DNA from: Arbacia lixula
Lineage: Eukaryota; Echinodermata; Echinoidea; Arbacioida; Arbaciidae
Reading direction: 5' to 3'
Assembly: GCA_963669155.1 (NCBI GenBank)
Contig: OZ022583.1
Span: forward strand, 16,156,035-16,220,034
Length of the DNA stretch: 64,000 nucleotides
This document shows, piece by piece, positions 45,877 through 56,404 of the stretch. A program made the position numbers and the translations under genes. The notes beneath the pieces are model-generated. The model did not search any database. It was given only the letters and a program-made list of their open reading frames with translations, and was not told the DNA's origin. Every line of letters begins with the position of its first letter. Within the stretch, counting starts at the first letter, position 1.

Positions 45877-47777
45877 ATGTACCAGTATTGTAAATTGCTT
45901 TATGTGTTAATACCTTTGTGTATAACAATGCCAATAAGATAATAAAACATGCAGTACAGAACATTATTATATAATTACATAAAAATTATATACATGCTTC
46001 AGCATGTTATTGTATGCAAGCATTTCTTTTCTGAGGAATTCATTTAGAATGGGATTTCCTGTCTTGTAAAATGTGAAAATTCCATTGACTGAGATAGACC
46101 TGAAACTGATTTCCATCCTGTATCAAAGAATTCCACTAATTGATGTATTATTAAAGTGGATTTGGTACTGATTAGCCTTGAGAGGAATTCTTATGAGTGC
46201 ATGTGGGGGATATCCGAGAATGCCTGTGTAACATTGGGGTAAGTCGAGTTGGCTGCATATATTAATGTACATTCCTAGCTTGCCATCTGAGCAGACAAGC
46301 CCTGAGATCTGCTCCGAAATGTAATCATCGTTTATGTAAGAGCATTAGACAGTCCATTTCATTTCAATCGATTAGAGGGGTGGAGGTATGGTAGCTAAAA
46401 ATAGCCCAGACAAAAAAAGGGGGACGATCCTTGAGATATTAGCAGAGTGGACCGTAATCTCATTCTGAAGCGCAGACGTCAGCGATGATTAGGTTAGGGG
46501 CTATTTGGGCTATTTGGGATCGGTTTCATGTCAGGGAGGGATGAGGCCGCATCAAATGTCATCGTGATCGGGGATGATTCGTGGTGCAGACAGCCTTTTT
46601 GCCTAGCCTCACCATCAGACCGTACTATTTTTGTGTCAGCTTTCCAGTTGCTTTTCCCTTCCATATATGGTTATTGGGGGTGTATTTTCTTCTGTTTTCT
46701 TTCCTTTTTTTCTATCCTTCTCTCTCCTTTAAAGTGTAAGTCCAGGTCTGTTTCTGAACAGTCCATTCACTAGATTTCACTAGATCTTCTTCCCATCCAT
46801 CACCACTTCTTTTCTATGTTTTTATATTTCCCTCCTATTTTCCTTCCAAATTATTCATTCCTCCACTACCACTTTATCTCCATTGTCAATCACATTCACA
46901 CGATTAACATAATCATCATTTATTTGTTATCTACATCGCTATCTCTTTGATTCTGACTGTTCTCCCTTTTGTCACCGCCATCTTTCTCATCTTATTCTTC
47001 TAGATGACAATTTATTAGCTCTTACTCATGTTTTTACATCGTACCATCTGACATCGTTTTGGTGTGAACAAACTCCATTTGTGGTTGCTGCATTTACATG
47101 TATATGTTGCCCAAGGCACTGCAACTTCTAGGTTATTGTTATTTGTTCTGGAGTTTTTTTTTTCATGTTAGGTACTAATAAGTGTGCTTTCAGATAAAAA
47201 AAATAATTTTACACTTAAACTTTCTAATGACAATGCAGTGTTTTCAAGAATAAAAAACGAAAGGATATTATGAGGGCATTTTTCCCCCCATCTCCCCCAC
47301 CCCCACTGTTTCAACCACATTTAGGGGCTCTATGGGTTGTTGTGCCCCCGCCCACATGTATTTTTTTTATGCATCTTTGTATGATACATATTTCATCATA
47401 TCTGTGTGCAAACTGTGACAAAAAGCAAAATAAAGGTCCATACATCTTAAGTGTAGAATACACACGCTCTATCTTCACAATATATAGGTTGTGAATAATG
47501 TAGATGGGTCCGTCGAGCAATTACATGCTAATAAAATCAGCATATCCCCTCTCAGCAGATTAGTTTCACCCTCACACCATTTCCTAAAAGCCCTCTACAT
47601 TAATATTTCATGGTTCTGTGAGTTTGAAGATATTAGTCCTTTTTTAGGCTTAGTTCCGTGTGAACTTGTTTGGTATTTTGTGGTCAGCAAGGAGATGGAT
47701 CACAGAGTGACACGTTTGGCCTCTATAGAGGACAATTTCTCTAGTGCCGTCCACAATTCCCCCTCATTATTTATTAT
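45877..47777. other. Non-coding stretch upstream of TPST, with a complex block at 46250-46580
   Basis: The 46250-46580 block is non-repetitive and contains CTAAAAATAG, a full match to the MEF2 consensus, plus a GGCTATTTGGGCTATTTGGG duplication. It may be regulatory, but only conservation could show that. Pyrimidine-rich DNA lies around 46680-46900, and C runs near 47285. Confidence 0.35.
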
Positions 47778-48233
47778 TCTTTCTCTCTATTTTGTCTTTT
47801 GCTCTCTCTCCCTCTCTATCTCTCCACTTGCTTTCTCTCCCCCCTCTCTCCTCTCTCCTCTCTCCTCTCTCTCTCCTCTCTCTCTCCTCTCTCTCTCCTC
47901 TCTTTGTCCTTTCTCTCTCCTCTCTCTCCTCTCTTTGTCCTCTCTCTCTCCTCTCTCTCTCCTCTCTTTGTCCTTTCTCTCTCCTCTCTCTCTCCTCTCT
48001 TTGTCCTTTCTCTCTCCTCTCTTTGTCCTTTCTCTCTCCTCTCTCTCCTCTCTTTGTCCTTTCTCTCTCCCCGCTCCTCTCTCTCCTCTTTCTCTCTCTC
48101 CTCTCTCTCTCCTCTCTCTCTCCTCTCTCTCTCTCCTCTCTCTCTCCTCTCTCTCTCCTCTCTCTCTCCTCTCTCTTTTATTCTCTTCTGCCCACCCCCA
48201 CTCCTTCTCTCTCCCCTTTCTCTCTCCCTCCCT
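47778..48233. repeat. CTCTCTCTC/CTTTGTC minisatellite, pyrimidine-rich
   Basis: CTCTCTTTGTCC(T/T)TTCTCTC recurs six or more times at about 20-33 base intervals between 47898 and 48065, flanked by simple CTCTCTC. Overlapping open frames (up to 306 codons) on both strands are artefacts of the tract. Confidence 0.95.
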
Positions 48234-49293
48234 GAATAATGAAGGATTATTTCTCTTTGATTTTATAAACCATTCATGTTGTATGCATTTCTTTCTTTTT
48301 TTCATTCTGTTATCTTCAGATCCTAATGTGGTATCATTCAAGGGTAGCAGACGGATCATCAGATCGATGCAACTACCTCTGCAACTGAAGAAATTGACTC
48401 CACTGCAATGATTATCGGCCAGTTATGAGAGCAACTTCCATCCACTCCATCCTCACACCCTGACTGCCAATCGGTCAGTCGGCCAGCTATTTAGGTAGAC
48501 AAGGGGTCAATCGTCTTCACCGCTGACAAAGAATCGATTCCAACTGCAGAGTCCATGCTCCACCTCTTCCCCCCTCACCTTAGTGCCATCTGTCTGTTTA
48601 ACCTAGATGTAAACTGCCTGAAACGTGATCCCACCCTGCAAAGAAAATCTCTCGCTGTCACACATGAGCGACGGCGGTCTAAGTCACGGGGAGAGCTCAA
48701 CATAATGCCAAAAAAAGAATTGTCATCGTGAGAGAGGCTTCACAGTTTTTGAGATGAGGAGACAGAGAAGATGACATGCAGCTTATTCAGCCAACTCGTG
48801 GAGATTTTTTTGTGTGTGTCCTTTGCTTCTCATCATTACAAGAACTTGGAATTTGAGGATCATTTTCAAAATCCTCCATTAGATATGAGCTTGTAAAAGA
48901 GGATAGAATTAGTGAATTGAGACCTGTTTTCCATGGAATTTGATGCACTGATCTATCGACTTTCAACAAATCTGGAATCCTAAGATGTTTCTGGTGCTAG
49001 GTTAACTTGCACACACTTTTAAGGGGTGTTTATTTAACAATCTGACTGGAGAGGATTTTTTTTTGCAGAAAAATTTATTAATCCTATAATAACATCCAGT
49101 GAGAATGTCTATTTTGGGGTTAACTATTTCTGAATGAGTTAGTGATTGGCTTTTGATGAATGCTAGGAATAATTTGTATTATACTCATTGATGTTGCCAT
49201 CTTGATTTGATAAGGATGAATGATTTCTCACATTGCCATTAAGATTGGCTCTTGATGTATAGTCCCCATCTCTATAGACTAATCACACTAACA
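48234..49293 (+). other. TPST upstream region, possible untranslated leader exon(s)
   Basis: A good acceptor-like site (a T/C-rich run ending in TCTTCAG) lies at 48319, and moderately GC-rich, non-repetitive sequence follows to about 48700. A donor-like AGGTAGAC lies near 48494. Nearer the gene, CCCATCTCTATAG at 49265-49277 could be the acceptor for the coding exon. These would fit a spliced 5' UTR, but none is proven. No promoter motif could be fixed. Confidence 0.3.
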
Positions 49294-50108
49294 ATGGCCC
49301 GATCCACAAAAATCCGAACCGTGGTGACGGTGTTCGTCACGGCAACCATCACATACATGCTGATGCATTCGAACTGCGGGGACAAGTCGGAAAATGTGCG
49401 CATGGTGCCGGTCGAACCCCACGTCGTGTATGACGAACAGAAGCATGAATATGAGTACCACCGCGACATGCCTTTGATATTCATCGGTGGGATGCCACGG
49501 AGCGGGACGACGTTGATGCGAGCGATGCTGGACGCTCATGAGGACGTTCGGTGCGGGGAGGAGACCCGGGTTATCCCCCGCATCCTCAGCATGCGGGCGC
49601 AGTGGATCCGCTCCTCCAAGGAACATGCGCGGCTCCTCGAGGCCGGACTCACTGATAACGTTGTTGATGACGCCATCTCTGCGTTCATGCTTGAGATCAT
49701 TGCTAAGCATGGTGAGCCCGCACCCCGCTTATGCAACAAAGACCCCTTCGTGCTCAAGTCCATGCTTTACCTCCATAAGGTGTTCCCCAATGGGAAGTAC
49801 CTGTTGATGATCCGCGACGGCCGTGCCACCGTCCACTCCATCATCTCCCGGAAGGTGACCATCACGGGCTTCGACATCACCAACTACCGGGACTGTCTGA
49901 AGAAGTGGAACCAGGCAGTGGAGAGTATGTATGACCAGTGCCAGAGGGTAGGTAGGCGCTTCTGTCTACCAGTCTTCTATGAGCAGCTGGTCCTGCACCC
50001 GGAGACCTGGATGAGGAAGATTCTCACCTTCTTGGACCTGGACTGGGACGACGCTGTCCTGCATCACGAGGAACACATAGGCAAGCCTGGCGGAATATCA
50101 CTCTCAAG
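49294..50108 (+). CDS. TPST: Tyrosylprotein sulfotransferase, coding exon 1 (residues 1-272)
   Basis: Transfers sulfate from PAPS to tyrosines of secreted and membrane proteins in the trans-Golgi lumen. The ATG at 49294 is chosen because AACAATGG has A at -3 and G at +4; an in-frame ATG 13 codons upstream has a weaker context. Residues ~8-24 form a single hydrophobic segment (type II signal anchor). A stem follows, then the sulfotransferase domain from [19 protein letters not shown] (60-78), with the 5'-phosphosulfate loop RSGTT at 69-73. [11 protein letters not shown] holds the expected catalytic base Glu90. Arg174, Ser182, Arg186 and Tyr229 align with PAPS-binding residues of human TPST1, and Cys87/Cys147 and Cys216/Cys224 with its disulfides, at a constant offset of 10. 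The exon ends at AG|GTAAAT (phase 2). It is clearly GC-richer than its surroundings. Whether it is orthologous to vertebrate TPST1 or TPST2 cannot be decided. Confidence 0.97.
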
Positions 50109-50133
50109 GTAAATGGTCCTAGAAATCCTATTC

Positions 50134-50507
50134 TTAAAGGGAGTATACTGTACTGGGAAGACAAAAAGGCCTTCAAAAGGTGATCATGACCAATCTTCTT
50201 GCCAATGGTCTTAAATTCATGTATTGTCCATTTTAGAAACTTCCTGAAAGTTATTTGCCATAAAACTATCCACATTTGGAGTAATTAGTGATTTAATCAC
50301 AAATCCTCAAATTGTTCGGGCCGAACATTTTGAGGATTTGTGATTAAATCATTAATTATTCCAAATGTGGATCATATGAAAGCAAATAACTTTCAGCAAG
50401 TTTCTAAAATGGACAATACATTAATTTTAGACCATTGGTGAGAAGATTGCTCACAATCACCTTTTGAAGGCCTTTTTTGTCTTCCCAGTACAGTATACTC
50501 CCTTTAA
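50134..50507. mobile_element. 370-bp palindromic element with TTAA ends in the TPST intron
   Basis: TTAAAGGGAGTATACTG at the left and CAGTATACTCCCTTTAA at the right are inverted, and homology continues almost to the centre (GTTCGGGCCGAAC, ~50316-50330). TTAA at both ends fits the piggyBac target duplication, though a TA target from another superfamily would also fit. It begins 25 bases after the splice donor, and its transcript would form a very long hairpin. No coding capacity. Confidence 0.85.
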
Positions 50508-50555
50508 ATACCGTCAAATTTGTCTACATTTACCACTATCTTTAAAAAACACCTT

Positions 50556-50658
50556 GGGCCATATTCATGAAATCATACAAGCCTATTTGGACAATACATG
50601 CATCTGATTGCATTTTCGTAAACTTTCTAGGCTTGGAAAGGTTGCATGAACATGGCCC
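50556..50658. mobile_element. ~103-bp MITE with GGGCCATATTCATGA ends
   Basis: GGGCCATATTCATGA and TGCATGAACATGGCCC are inverted termini. Internal TACAAGCCTATTTGG and TTTCTAGGCTTGGAAAGG are loosely inverted too. A related end (TTCATGAATATGGCCCC) occurs alone at 25866. Confidence 0.65.
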
Positions 50659-50689
50659 CTGTCTTTTAAGAGCACTACCTTTGAACTCC

Positions 50690-50962
50690 TTTAGAGCAGT
50701 TTCCATGCAATTGAACATAGACCACCTGTCAATAAAGATCACCTGCCTATAAAGCCCACCTGTGTGTAAAGACCACTCACTTTGAATCCCTTCAGAGTAG
50801 ATTGCATGTGATTGCACCTGTGTGTAAAGACCACTCACTTTGAATCCCTTCAGAGTAGATTGCATGCGATTTCACCTGTTTATAAAAACCAGCTGCCCAT
50901 AAAGGCCACTTTTTCTGTTTCTCTTGAAAAATTCTTTGCAGACAGGCCAGACTGTAGTAAAA
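50690..50962. repeat. Repeat with a 57-bp tandem duplication
   Basis: Two adjacent copies of a segment starting CACCTGTGTGTAAAGACCAC and ending GATTGCATG(T/C)GATT lie at about 50757-50813 and 50814-50870, nearly identical and hence recent. The flanks carry CACCTGCCTATAAAG and CCCATAAAGGCCAC phrases recalling the CAGTGAAACCT MITE family. Confidence 0.75.
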
Positions 50963-51061
50963 TAATGAGACATTTTATGAAACGCATGGACTGCTTGGAC
51001 AAACTCAACTCTCCAGGTTAATATCAAAACTAGGATAGTAGCATTCATAACCCATTGCTCA

Positions 51062-51300
51062 CAGTTAGATTTTCTGGCTTAGTGAACTCAGGTCTAGTTA
51101 GGATTTCAAAATTTGCCACGGAACTTCAGTTACTATGGGGATGTGTTCTTAATTGTGTCTTAGAGATAAGGTATTTGAAGTTTATTCATAGCCTGTCGTC
51201 TATTGTCCGAAGAGCAGATTGTATGGGAGTCGTGCTGCTTATTATCTGAGTGAGAAAAAGCCAGCCCACACATATGCGGGGTCAGTAGGGAACAGTTAAA
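51062..51300. repeat. Dispersed repeat related to 39080-39150
   Basis: TTCTGGCTTAGTGAAC, TCTAGTTAGGA and AAAATTTGCCACGGAACT match the order of similar phrases at 39080. The boundaries are unclear. Confidence 0.4.
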
Positions 51301-51534
51301 GAATGCTATGTGTGGTAACTAGCAGCTTGATTTCTTGTACAGCTTTACCATGAGTAATGACAGGGTTGCCCTATACCACCCACTGCCAATCCCGCTTTCC
51401 TGTCCCTTATAAAGTCCATAGCGGGTGTAGCACATGATAGATCATGACAAGACGGGCTGTAGTAGGACTCATTCACACTGAGATAATCCTATGCTGCAGC
51501 ACATGCTGAGTTTGGAGATAGTGATCATGCAATG

Positions 51535-51778
51535 CTGCCCTACTCTGACAAAAGGAAGCAAGTGACAAATTACTCAAATCTGGGTTCTTGCTATTCTTAG
51601 ATTGTACCCAGCATTCCCTACATACAGGCAAAATGTGGACAAGAAATATTCATCTTGCTGCGAGATATTCTAACATGATGTGGTGTTGCACTGATGCCAA
51701 TGCAATTGAAAGACACATTTTGCTCATTTACAAGGAAAGTCTCTTTTGTTTGTTGCTTCCTTTTGTCAGAGTAGGCAG
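51535..51778. mobile_element. 244-bp MITE, CTGCCCTACTCTGAC family, copy 1
   Basis: Inverted ends are CTGCCCTACTCTGACAAAAG (left) and CTTTTGTCAGAGTAGGCAG (right). It shares its whole length with 62433-62676, including ATTGTACCCAGCATT and ACATGATGTGGTGTTGCA. Equal length in both copies supports these boundaries. No coding capacity. Confidence 0.85.
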
Positions 51779-52084
51779 AATACACCTTAGATATCATCAT
51801 TAACCTTGTGTGTGCCAAATGAAATGTCACTCTATGTTCTTTTTGATGTCCTTGGACTTGTGAAGGATGAAATCCAAAGTGCTGTTAATGAGTTAATGCA
51901 AGGGATTGCAAGTCTTCTACCTCTGAGTAGGCTCACTTCATCTGGTTCCATAGTGTATAGATTTGGAGAAGTCCATGGAGACATCCATTTGCCAACAATG
52001 GGCCTGCTGTGCGTGCAATTTGATAACAATTTGATAACAGTTACACGTATATATGTATATTTATATTTATATAAGAAGAAAAAT
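51779..52084. other. Intronic non-coding stretch, nothing recognised
   Basis: An open frame at 51806-52126 (+) is unrecognisable and runs into the following hairpin. A short AT-rich TATATTTATATTTATATA patch precedes the hairpin. Confidence 0.4.
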
Positions 52085-52155
52085 ATTTCAATTTTCGGTC
52101 ATAGACCTTTATCAAGAATTTCTTGATAAAGGTCTATGACCGAAAATTCAAATAT
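52085..52155. repeat. Near-perfect ~70-bp hairpin around TTGATAAAGGTCTATGACCG
   Basis: ATTTTCGGTCATAGACCTTT and its reverse complement AAAGGTCTATGACCGAAAAT meet head to head across a central CAAGAAATTTCTTG. Each arm also carries the GGTC-TAT-GACC mini-stem followed by GAAAA. Similar GAAGGTCTATGACCGAAA-like strings occur near the ends of some Penelope-like and related retroelements, but no such coding sequence is present. Confidence 0.75.
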
Positions 52156-52200
52156 CTTTTCTTCTCAGTCGTTTCATCCAATTTGTTTGTCTTCACCTAG

Positions 52201-52506
52201 AAATCAGCTTTATTCTTCTTTATATATATATATAAAACGTGGTTCGGCCGTACGATCATCAAATCTGCAAATTTTATTAAGCTCTGTCCAGCTAGGTTCA
52301 CCCCAGCCCGTGGTGGACCAATACAGGCACAGTATACAGGTCAAATGCACGTAAGCAACGCTGTGAAGGAAAGATTGGCCGTAAAAAAGGAGTTACGAAA
52401 TGCAGTTTCAAAACAGTTACAATTATGCAAAAACAAAAATAATGAACCCCCTAAGGACAGTCAGGAAGCACTTGAACCAGGGTTGGGAAAATTATATCGT
52501 CCTTGA
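52201..52506 (+). other. Unassigned 101-codon open frame in the TPST intron
   Basis: The frame opens after a stop at 52198 that is also an acceptor-like CTTCACCTAG, and runs to TGA at 52504. The only internal ATG is near 52344. The translation includes CPARFTPARGGPIQAQYTG and KERLAVKKELRNAVSKQL, compositionally protein-like but unknown to me. It may be a scrap of a retroelement linked to the preceding hairpin or simply chance. Confidence 0.2.
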
Positions 52507-52627
52507 GTGGAAAATCAAGGTGAAAAACAATCTCCAAATAAGCAGACAAACACACAACTCTAGCCAAATTAAAGTAAGGATAACAAGCATCACCCCCTCC
52601 CCTCCCCTAACACTACCATGACTACCA

Positions 52628-52676
52628 CCCCCCCCCCCCCAGTAGCACCACCCCCACCCCTAGTAGCACCACCCCT
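52628..52676. repeat. C run and AGTAGCACCACCCC tandem repeat
   Basis: A run of about 13 C is followed by two AGTAGCACCACCCC units. Confidence 0.85.
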
Positions 52677-53149
52677 TACATATTATTTCACATGAGAGTG
52701 TTGCAAGAATGGATTTATAGAGGGGCGTTCACGTCAATGCAGACTCCTGCCGTAAGTTACGCTGATGAAAAAATGAATGCAAAGTGAAACATGCTGCTGT
52801 ACACACACCTTTGCAACCTACTGCAATTATGCATTAATAGCGAATGAGGAGTTCAGGTACAGGGGACTTGCAGTGCTGCTGCAAACACTCTTCATGAATA
52901 AGAACTGGCCGTATTAACTTACCCCATGCTTTTTTTTTTTAAACTGCCAACCCGAACAATTTGGTATGACATGGTAATATGAAACAATCACAAAATTATT
53001 TGTTTTGTCCAATTCATTATTAAAAGAACATTGCCAACTAAGGTTGGATTGTAACGCAGATAATTTACTCTGAATCTCTTCTCATTAATGATATGAATTA
53101 TAAATGTGTTTTTATGCCTCTGCAACAAATTTGCCAAATGGCACTGTGT
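52677..53149. other. Intronic AT-rich non-coding stretch
   Basis: A T run (10) lies near 52931. Nothing else was recognised. Confidence 0.4.
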
Positions 53150-53920
53150 TTCTGAATTGTCTGTCCCTCTGTTTGTCCGTCTGCATATTGTTTATACAAC
53201 AATTCAAAAAGTTATTAACCATAATTTCATCAAACTTAGTACCAGGATGAATTTTGGCACAGCAATTTACTGATTAGATTATCACTTTTTGACATTATAA
53301 CTCAATAAGTATTATCGAAACTACACCAAGCGCATGACAATTTGTGGCAAGGCAATTTACTGATTAGATGTTCACATTTTTTTTCTTACATTTCTCAAAA
53401 AATATAAAATAAACTCATCCCAATGTTCCAAAATTATATTACTGGCACTTTTTTTCTTACATTTCTCAAAAAATATTAAATGAACTTGTCCAAACATTCT
53501 AAAATGATAATGTGCGACAGGACAATTCAGTGATCTTTTGGATCAGATAGGTTAAGGTTAAATCCTAAGTTCACTTTTCACATAACAACTCCGGAAATGA
53601 TAGATAAAAAATATGACAGGACAATTCACTGATTAGATCATAATAAATACATAGGCTCATCAGAGTGTCACACCTACCCCCCCCCCCCCCCCCCAGGTTT
53701 GCTGCCCCAGCCCTCAGAGTGTTGACCTCCCCATATAGGTCACAGGTCAAGGTCAAATCCTAAAATGCCATTTTTTTACACGAAAACTTGCAAAATAATC
53801 AACTGAGTTTCATCAAACTTGGTACAATGTTAATATATGACAATTAAGTAATTTACGATTTGGGTCAGATAGTCAAGGTCAAATGAAAATGTTGCTGTTT
53901 ATGTGATTAATTGTGAAATA
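53150..53920. repeat. Degenerate tandem array of CAATTTACTGATTAGAT-containing units
   Basis: GGCA(C/A)AGCAATTTACTGATTAG at 53256, GGCAAGGCAATTTACTGATT at 53346, GACAGGACAATTCAGTGATC at 53514 and GACAGGACAATTCACTGATT at 53612 mark diverged units of roughly 90-160 bases. Each is associated with CATAACTC/CATTTCTCAAAAAATAT and TCATC(A/C)AACTTGGTAC. An interrupting C run lies at 53678-53694. Such arrays, opening with TCTGTCCGTCTG-like sequence, are common in marine animal genomes. Confidence 0.65.
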
Positions 53921-56031
53921 TTGACCTAAATATTACATAACATAGTAGAATAGTGATTTAATACATGTTTCTCTCAATTTAGTTGAATGTCATACAAAAT
54001 AGCAACATTAGAGGATGGAGTTCTACAAATATTAGAGATTTTGACAATATTTTAGTATCTTTGAGCAGAGGGGTTGAGGCATACCAGCCGACTGCACTCA
54101 GTCAGATTTCTCAAGTTGTAATTTAGTGTTGTTGTTTTTTCTTCTAAAATTGGCATTGATATTAGTGTGGTTTGTGTTTATGCACAAAGAAACAATGTTT
54201 TAGTATTTGGGGGAGGGAGGCCAAGTTTGGCATCTCCACATTTTATACACATTGACATACATCAAAGGCCAGGCATTCTTCTTATTTTATCAGTCAGTTG
54301 ATTTTTTGGGCCAGAAAAATTATTTTTAAAAGCAAATTTTTATTAAAGGTGAGCAAACAATTTAATACAAAGTTTTAAGGAGAAAAATTGCCGCTTGTAA
54401 AAGTTGAGTGTGAAGTGGTCTTCCTTGTGTGGTTTCTTGTCCATTGGTGCTCTTGTGTTATCAGCTCTCATCTCTCTATTTGCTATCCATTAGTGAGAGT
54501 GATAGGCGGCCGCTGACTGACGCACAGTCATGTTCACACTTACGCTGTGCAGCAGGATTCAAAACGGGAAAATATAATTGCAATTAGGATGTTTTTCCAT
54601 AGTGGAGGCGTGACAGATTTACTAAACAATTATGATCCTAATTGTACTCCTCGCCGTGTGTGAAGCAGATTGAGGTTTTATGAGGAGTGTACTTGCAGTT
54701 GAGGCCAAACAAATACACGCCAAATTTGTTTGTTCTTTCCATCATGAGGATGGTACCGTACATTTTATTGAAAAAAAAAGATGGGCTGTAATCTAATTGT
54801 GGTTTAATAGAGAACCACTGAAATTGAATTTGTCCTTTTAAAAATGATCGGTATTTACTGACTGCAAAGTGGGGAAAGTGGGAAAGAGAGCACTTTTGTG
54901 AGAAAAAAAAAGAAGAAAAAAAAAAGGAAATCCTGTCATGCTGCGTATTCATAAGTGTCAAAATTTGAATATTGTGTATGTATATGAGAGAGGACATGCA
55001 CCAATCAAAGAGCTGCTGTGATGATATTGACCAATCATCATCCTCGCTCTCACATCCCTCCTTTCTAGGCGTATTCAGACTTTGGAAACATTTCAGGGGA
55101 TTGGCATATGGGGGGGGGGGGGTAGGGGAGAACTATACTTTACCTTGTCCCTTCGATGCCCACTCAGAAACAGGAAACAGGTAGATCAAATGAAGTGACT
55201 AGTGTTCCATGGCTGTGTCAGTCAAAAGGAGCACTACTTTATTTAAATAGACAGTTTTATTTACCCAAGGTAACCTTATCAGTGATTGGGACACTGTTCT
55301 TCCCAAGGGCCCTGCTTGTCAAAAAAAAACACAATCGCACATGATATTACAATCATACATAACACATTGGTAACACAGCATAATCTTCACTGGCATTATT
55401 GACTATACACACATGCAGAACAAACATGAATTGCAGGAATAGGAATAGGAATAGAAGTAGAGAGCACAGGTAAAGAAATGTATTACTGGTAGATCAGATA
55501 CGGGCTATGGGCTTCTCCGCGTGGGCAAGTTGCGGTCTCCTTCCTGATGTTGCCTGCAGCTGGCGCTGTGTATGCCCGTCCCTCTCTTGAAGCAGCCGAC
55601 TTCTGGACTGAGGGATACACAACAAGCATTTGTGTTTCACTCTTGTTACAGTAATTTACGGTGTCAATCCCTCACTCGTTGTGTAGCTAAGGCCACTGCC
55701 CTGCTTAGTATTACCTGGTACTTGCTAGTTGTCTCTGACTGGCCAGGGCCTGATCTTTTGGTAGCATAGGCTGGGATGTGGTATCCCCTCTAAATGAATT
55801 CCTTTTGAGAGAGAGAGTATGACCATGAAGTCGCCCAACCTGTATGTAAGTGGCCAGGGTGAGGCATCAGCCAAGGCTTTTCCATTCAAGCCTGAGAGTC
55901 CCATTTTTGGCTCCTTCAAGACAAAGACTATCTGACCCTAGATTGTAGGGTTTGGCCAACACCTTTTGATCCAGCCATTTCAAGTCTGAAGATAGCTGCT
56001 GTGTCAGCTTTGTTTCCAGTGCTGGAGGCTG
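53921..56031. other. Intronic non-coding stretch
   Basis: Contains A-rich (54900-54927) and G-run (55108-55121) patches and (AATAGG)n near 55438. No TPST-like or other recognisable exon. Confidence 0.4.
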
Positions 56032-56133
56032 CTTGACCATCCGCCTTGATCATCCGGCTTGACCATCCCACTTGACCATCCGACTGGACCATCCAACTTA
56101 ACCATCTGGCCTAATCATCCGGCTTGACCATCC
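56032..56133. repeat. 13-bp tandem repeat (CTTGACCATCCGG), eight copies
   Basis: Units start at 56032, 56045, 56058, 56071, 56084, 56097, 56111 and 56123, with scattered substitutions. Confidence 0.95.
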
Positions 56134-56319
56134 TGAGATCCAGGGCATATGAGCTGTACTTTTCTGAGGGTGATAGGATCATTCTTGATAACTTTCTTCT
56201 CATCTCTTCCAGCTTTCAGCGATCATAGCTTCAGCGGCGGCTGAAGTGATTCTCCATAGCTGGTCTCTAGCTTTTCATGCCCTTAGGGTTAAAGAGAATG
56301 AAATACTGCTCCAAATCTC

Positions 56320-56404
56320 TTATAATAGTGATCGCTAGATTTTGGGAGGTTTTGGGCGGGTCGTCAGAAACCTAGAGACTAAAGACCAATGTGCGCTATG
56401 GTCC
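56320..56404. mobile_element. MITE, GACAGGGTGTCC family, internal fragment
   Basis: TAGTGATCGCTAGATTTTGG, GAGGTTTTGGGCGGGTCGTC, AGAAACCTAGAGAC and GTGCGCTATGGTCC align with the middle of 60773-61209. Both ends are missing. Confidence 0.7.

Noticed and set aside
47491..48411. 306-codon frame upstream of TPST and overlapping frames on both strands
   Set aside because: The core is a CT-rich minisatellite. The flanks of the frame have no recognisable domain.
49272..49807. Minus-strand and +1 open frames overlapping TPST exon 1 (70-140 codons)
   Set aside because: Shadows of a GC-rich conserved exon. The TPST frame has full domain support and these have none.
52085..52155. Hammerhead ribozyme
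   Set aside because: The sequence has a stem followed by GAAAA but CTTGATAAA where the CUGAUGA core is required. It would be non-functional even if related.
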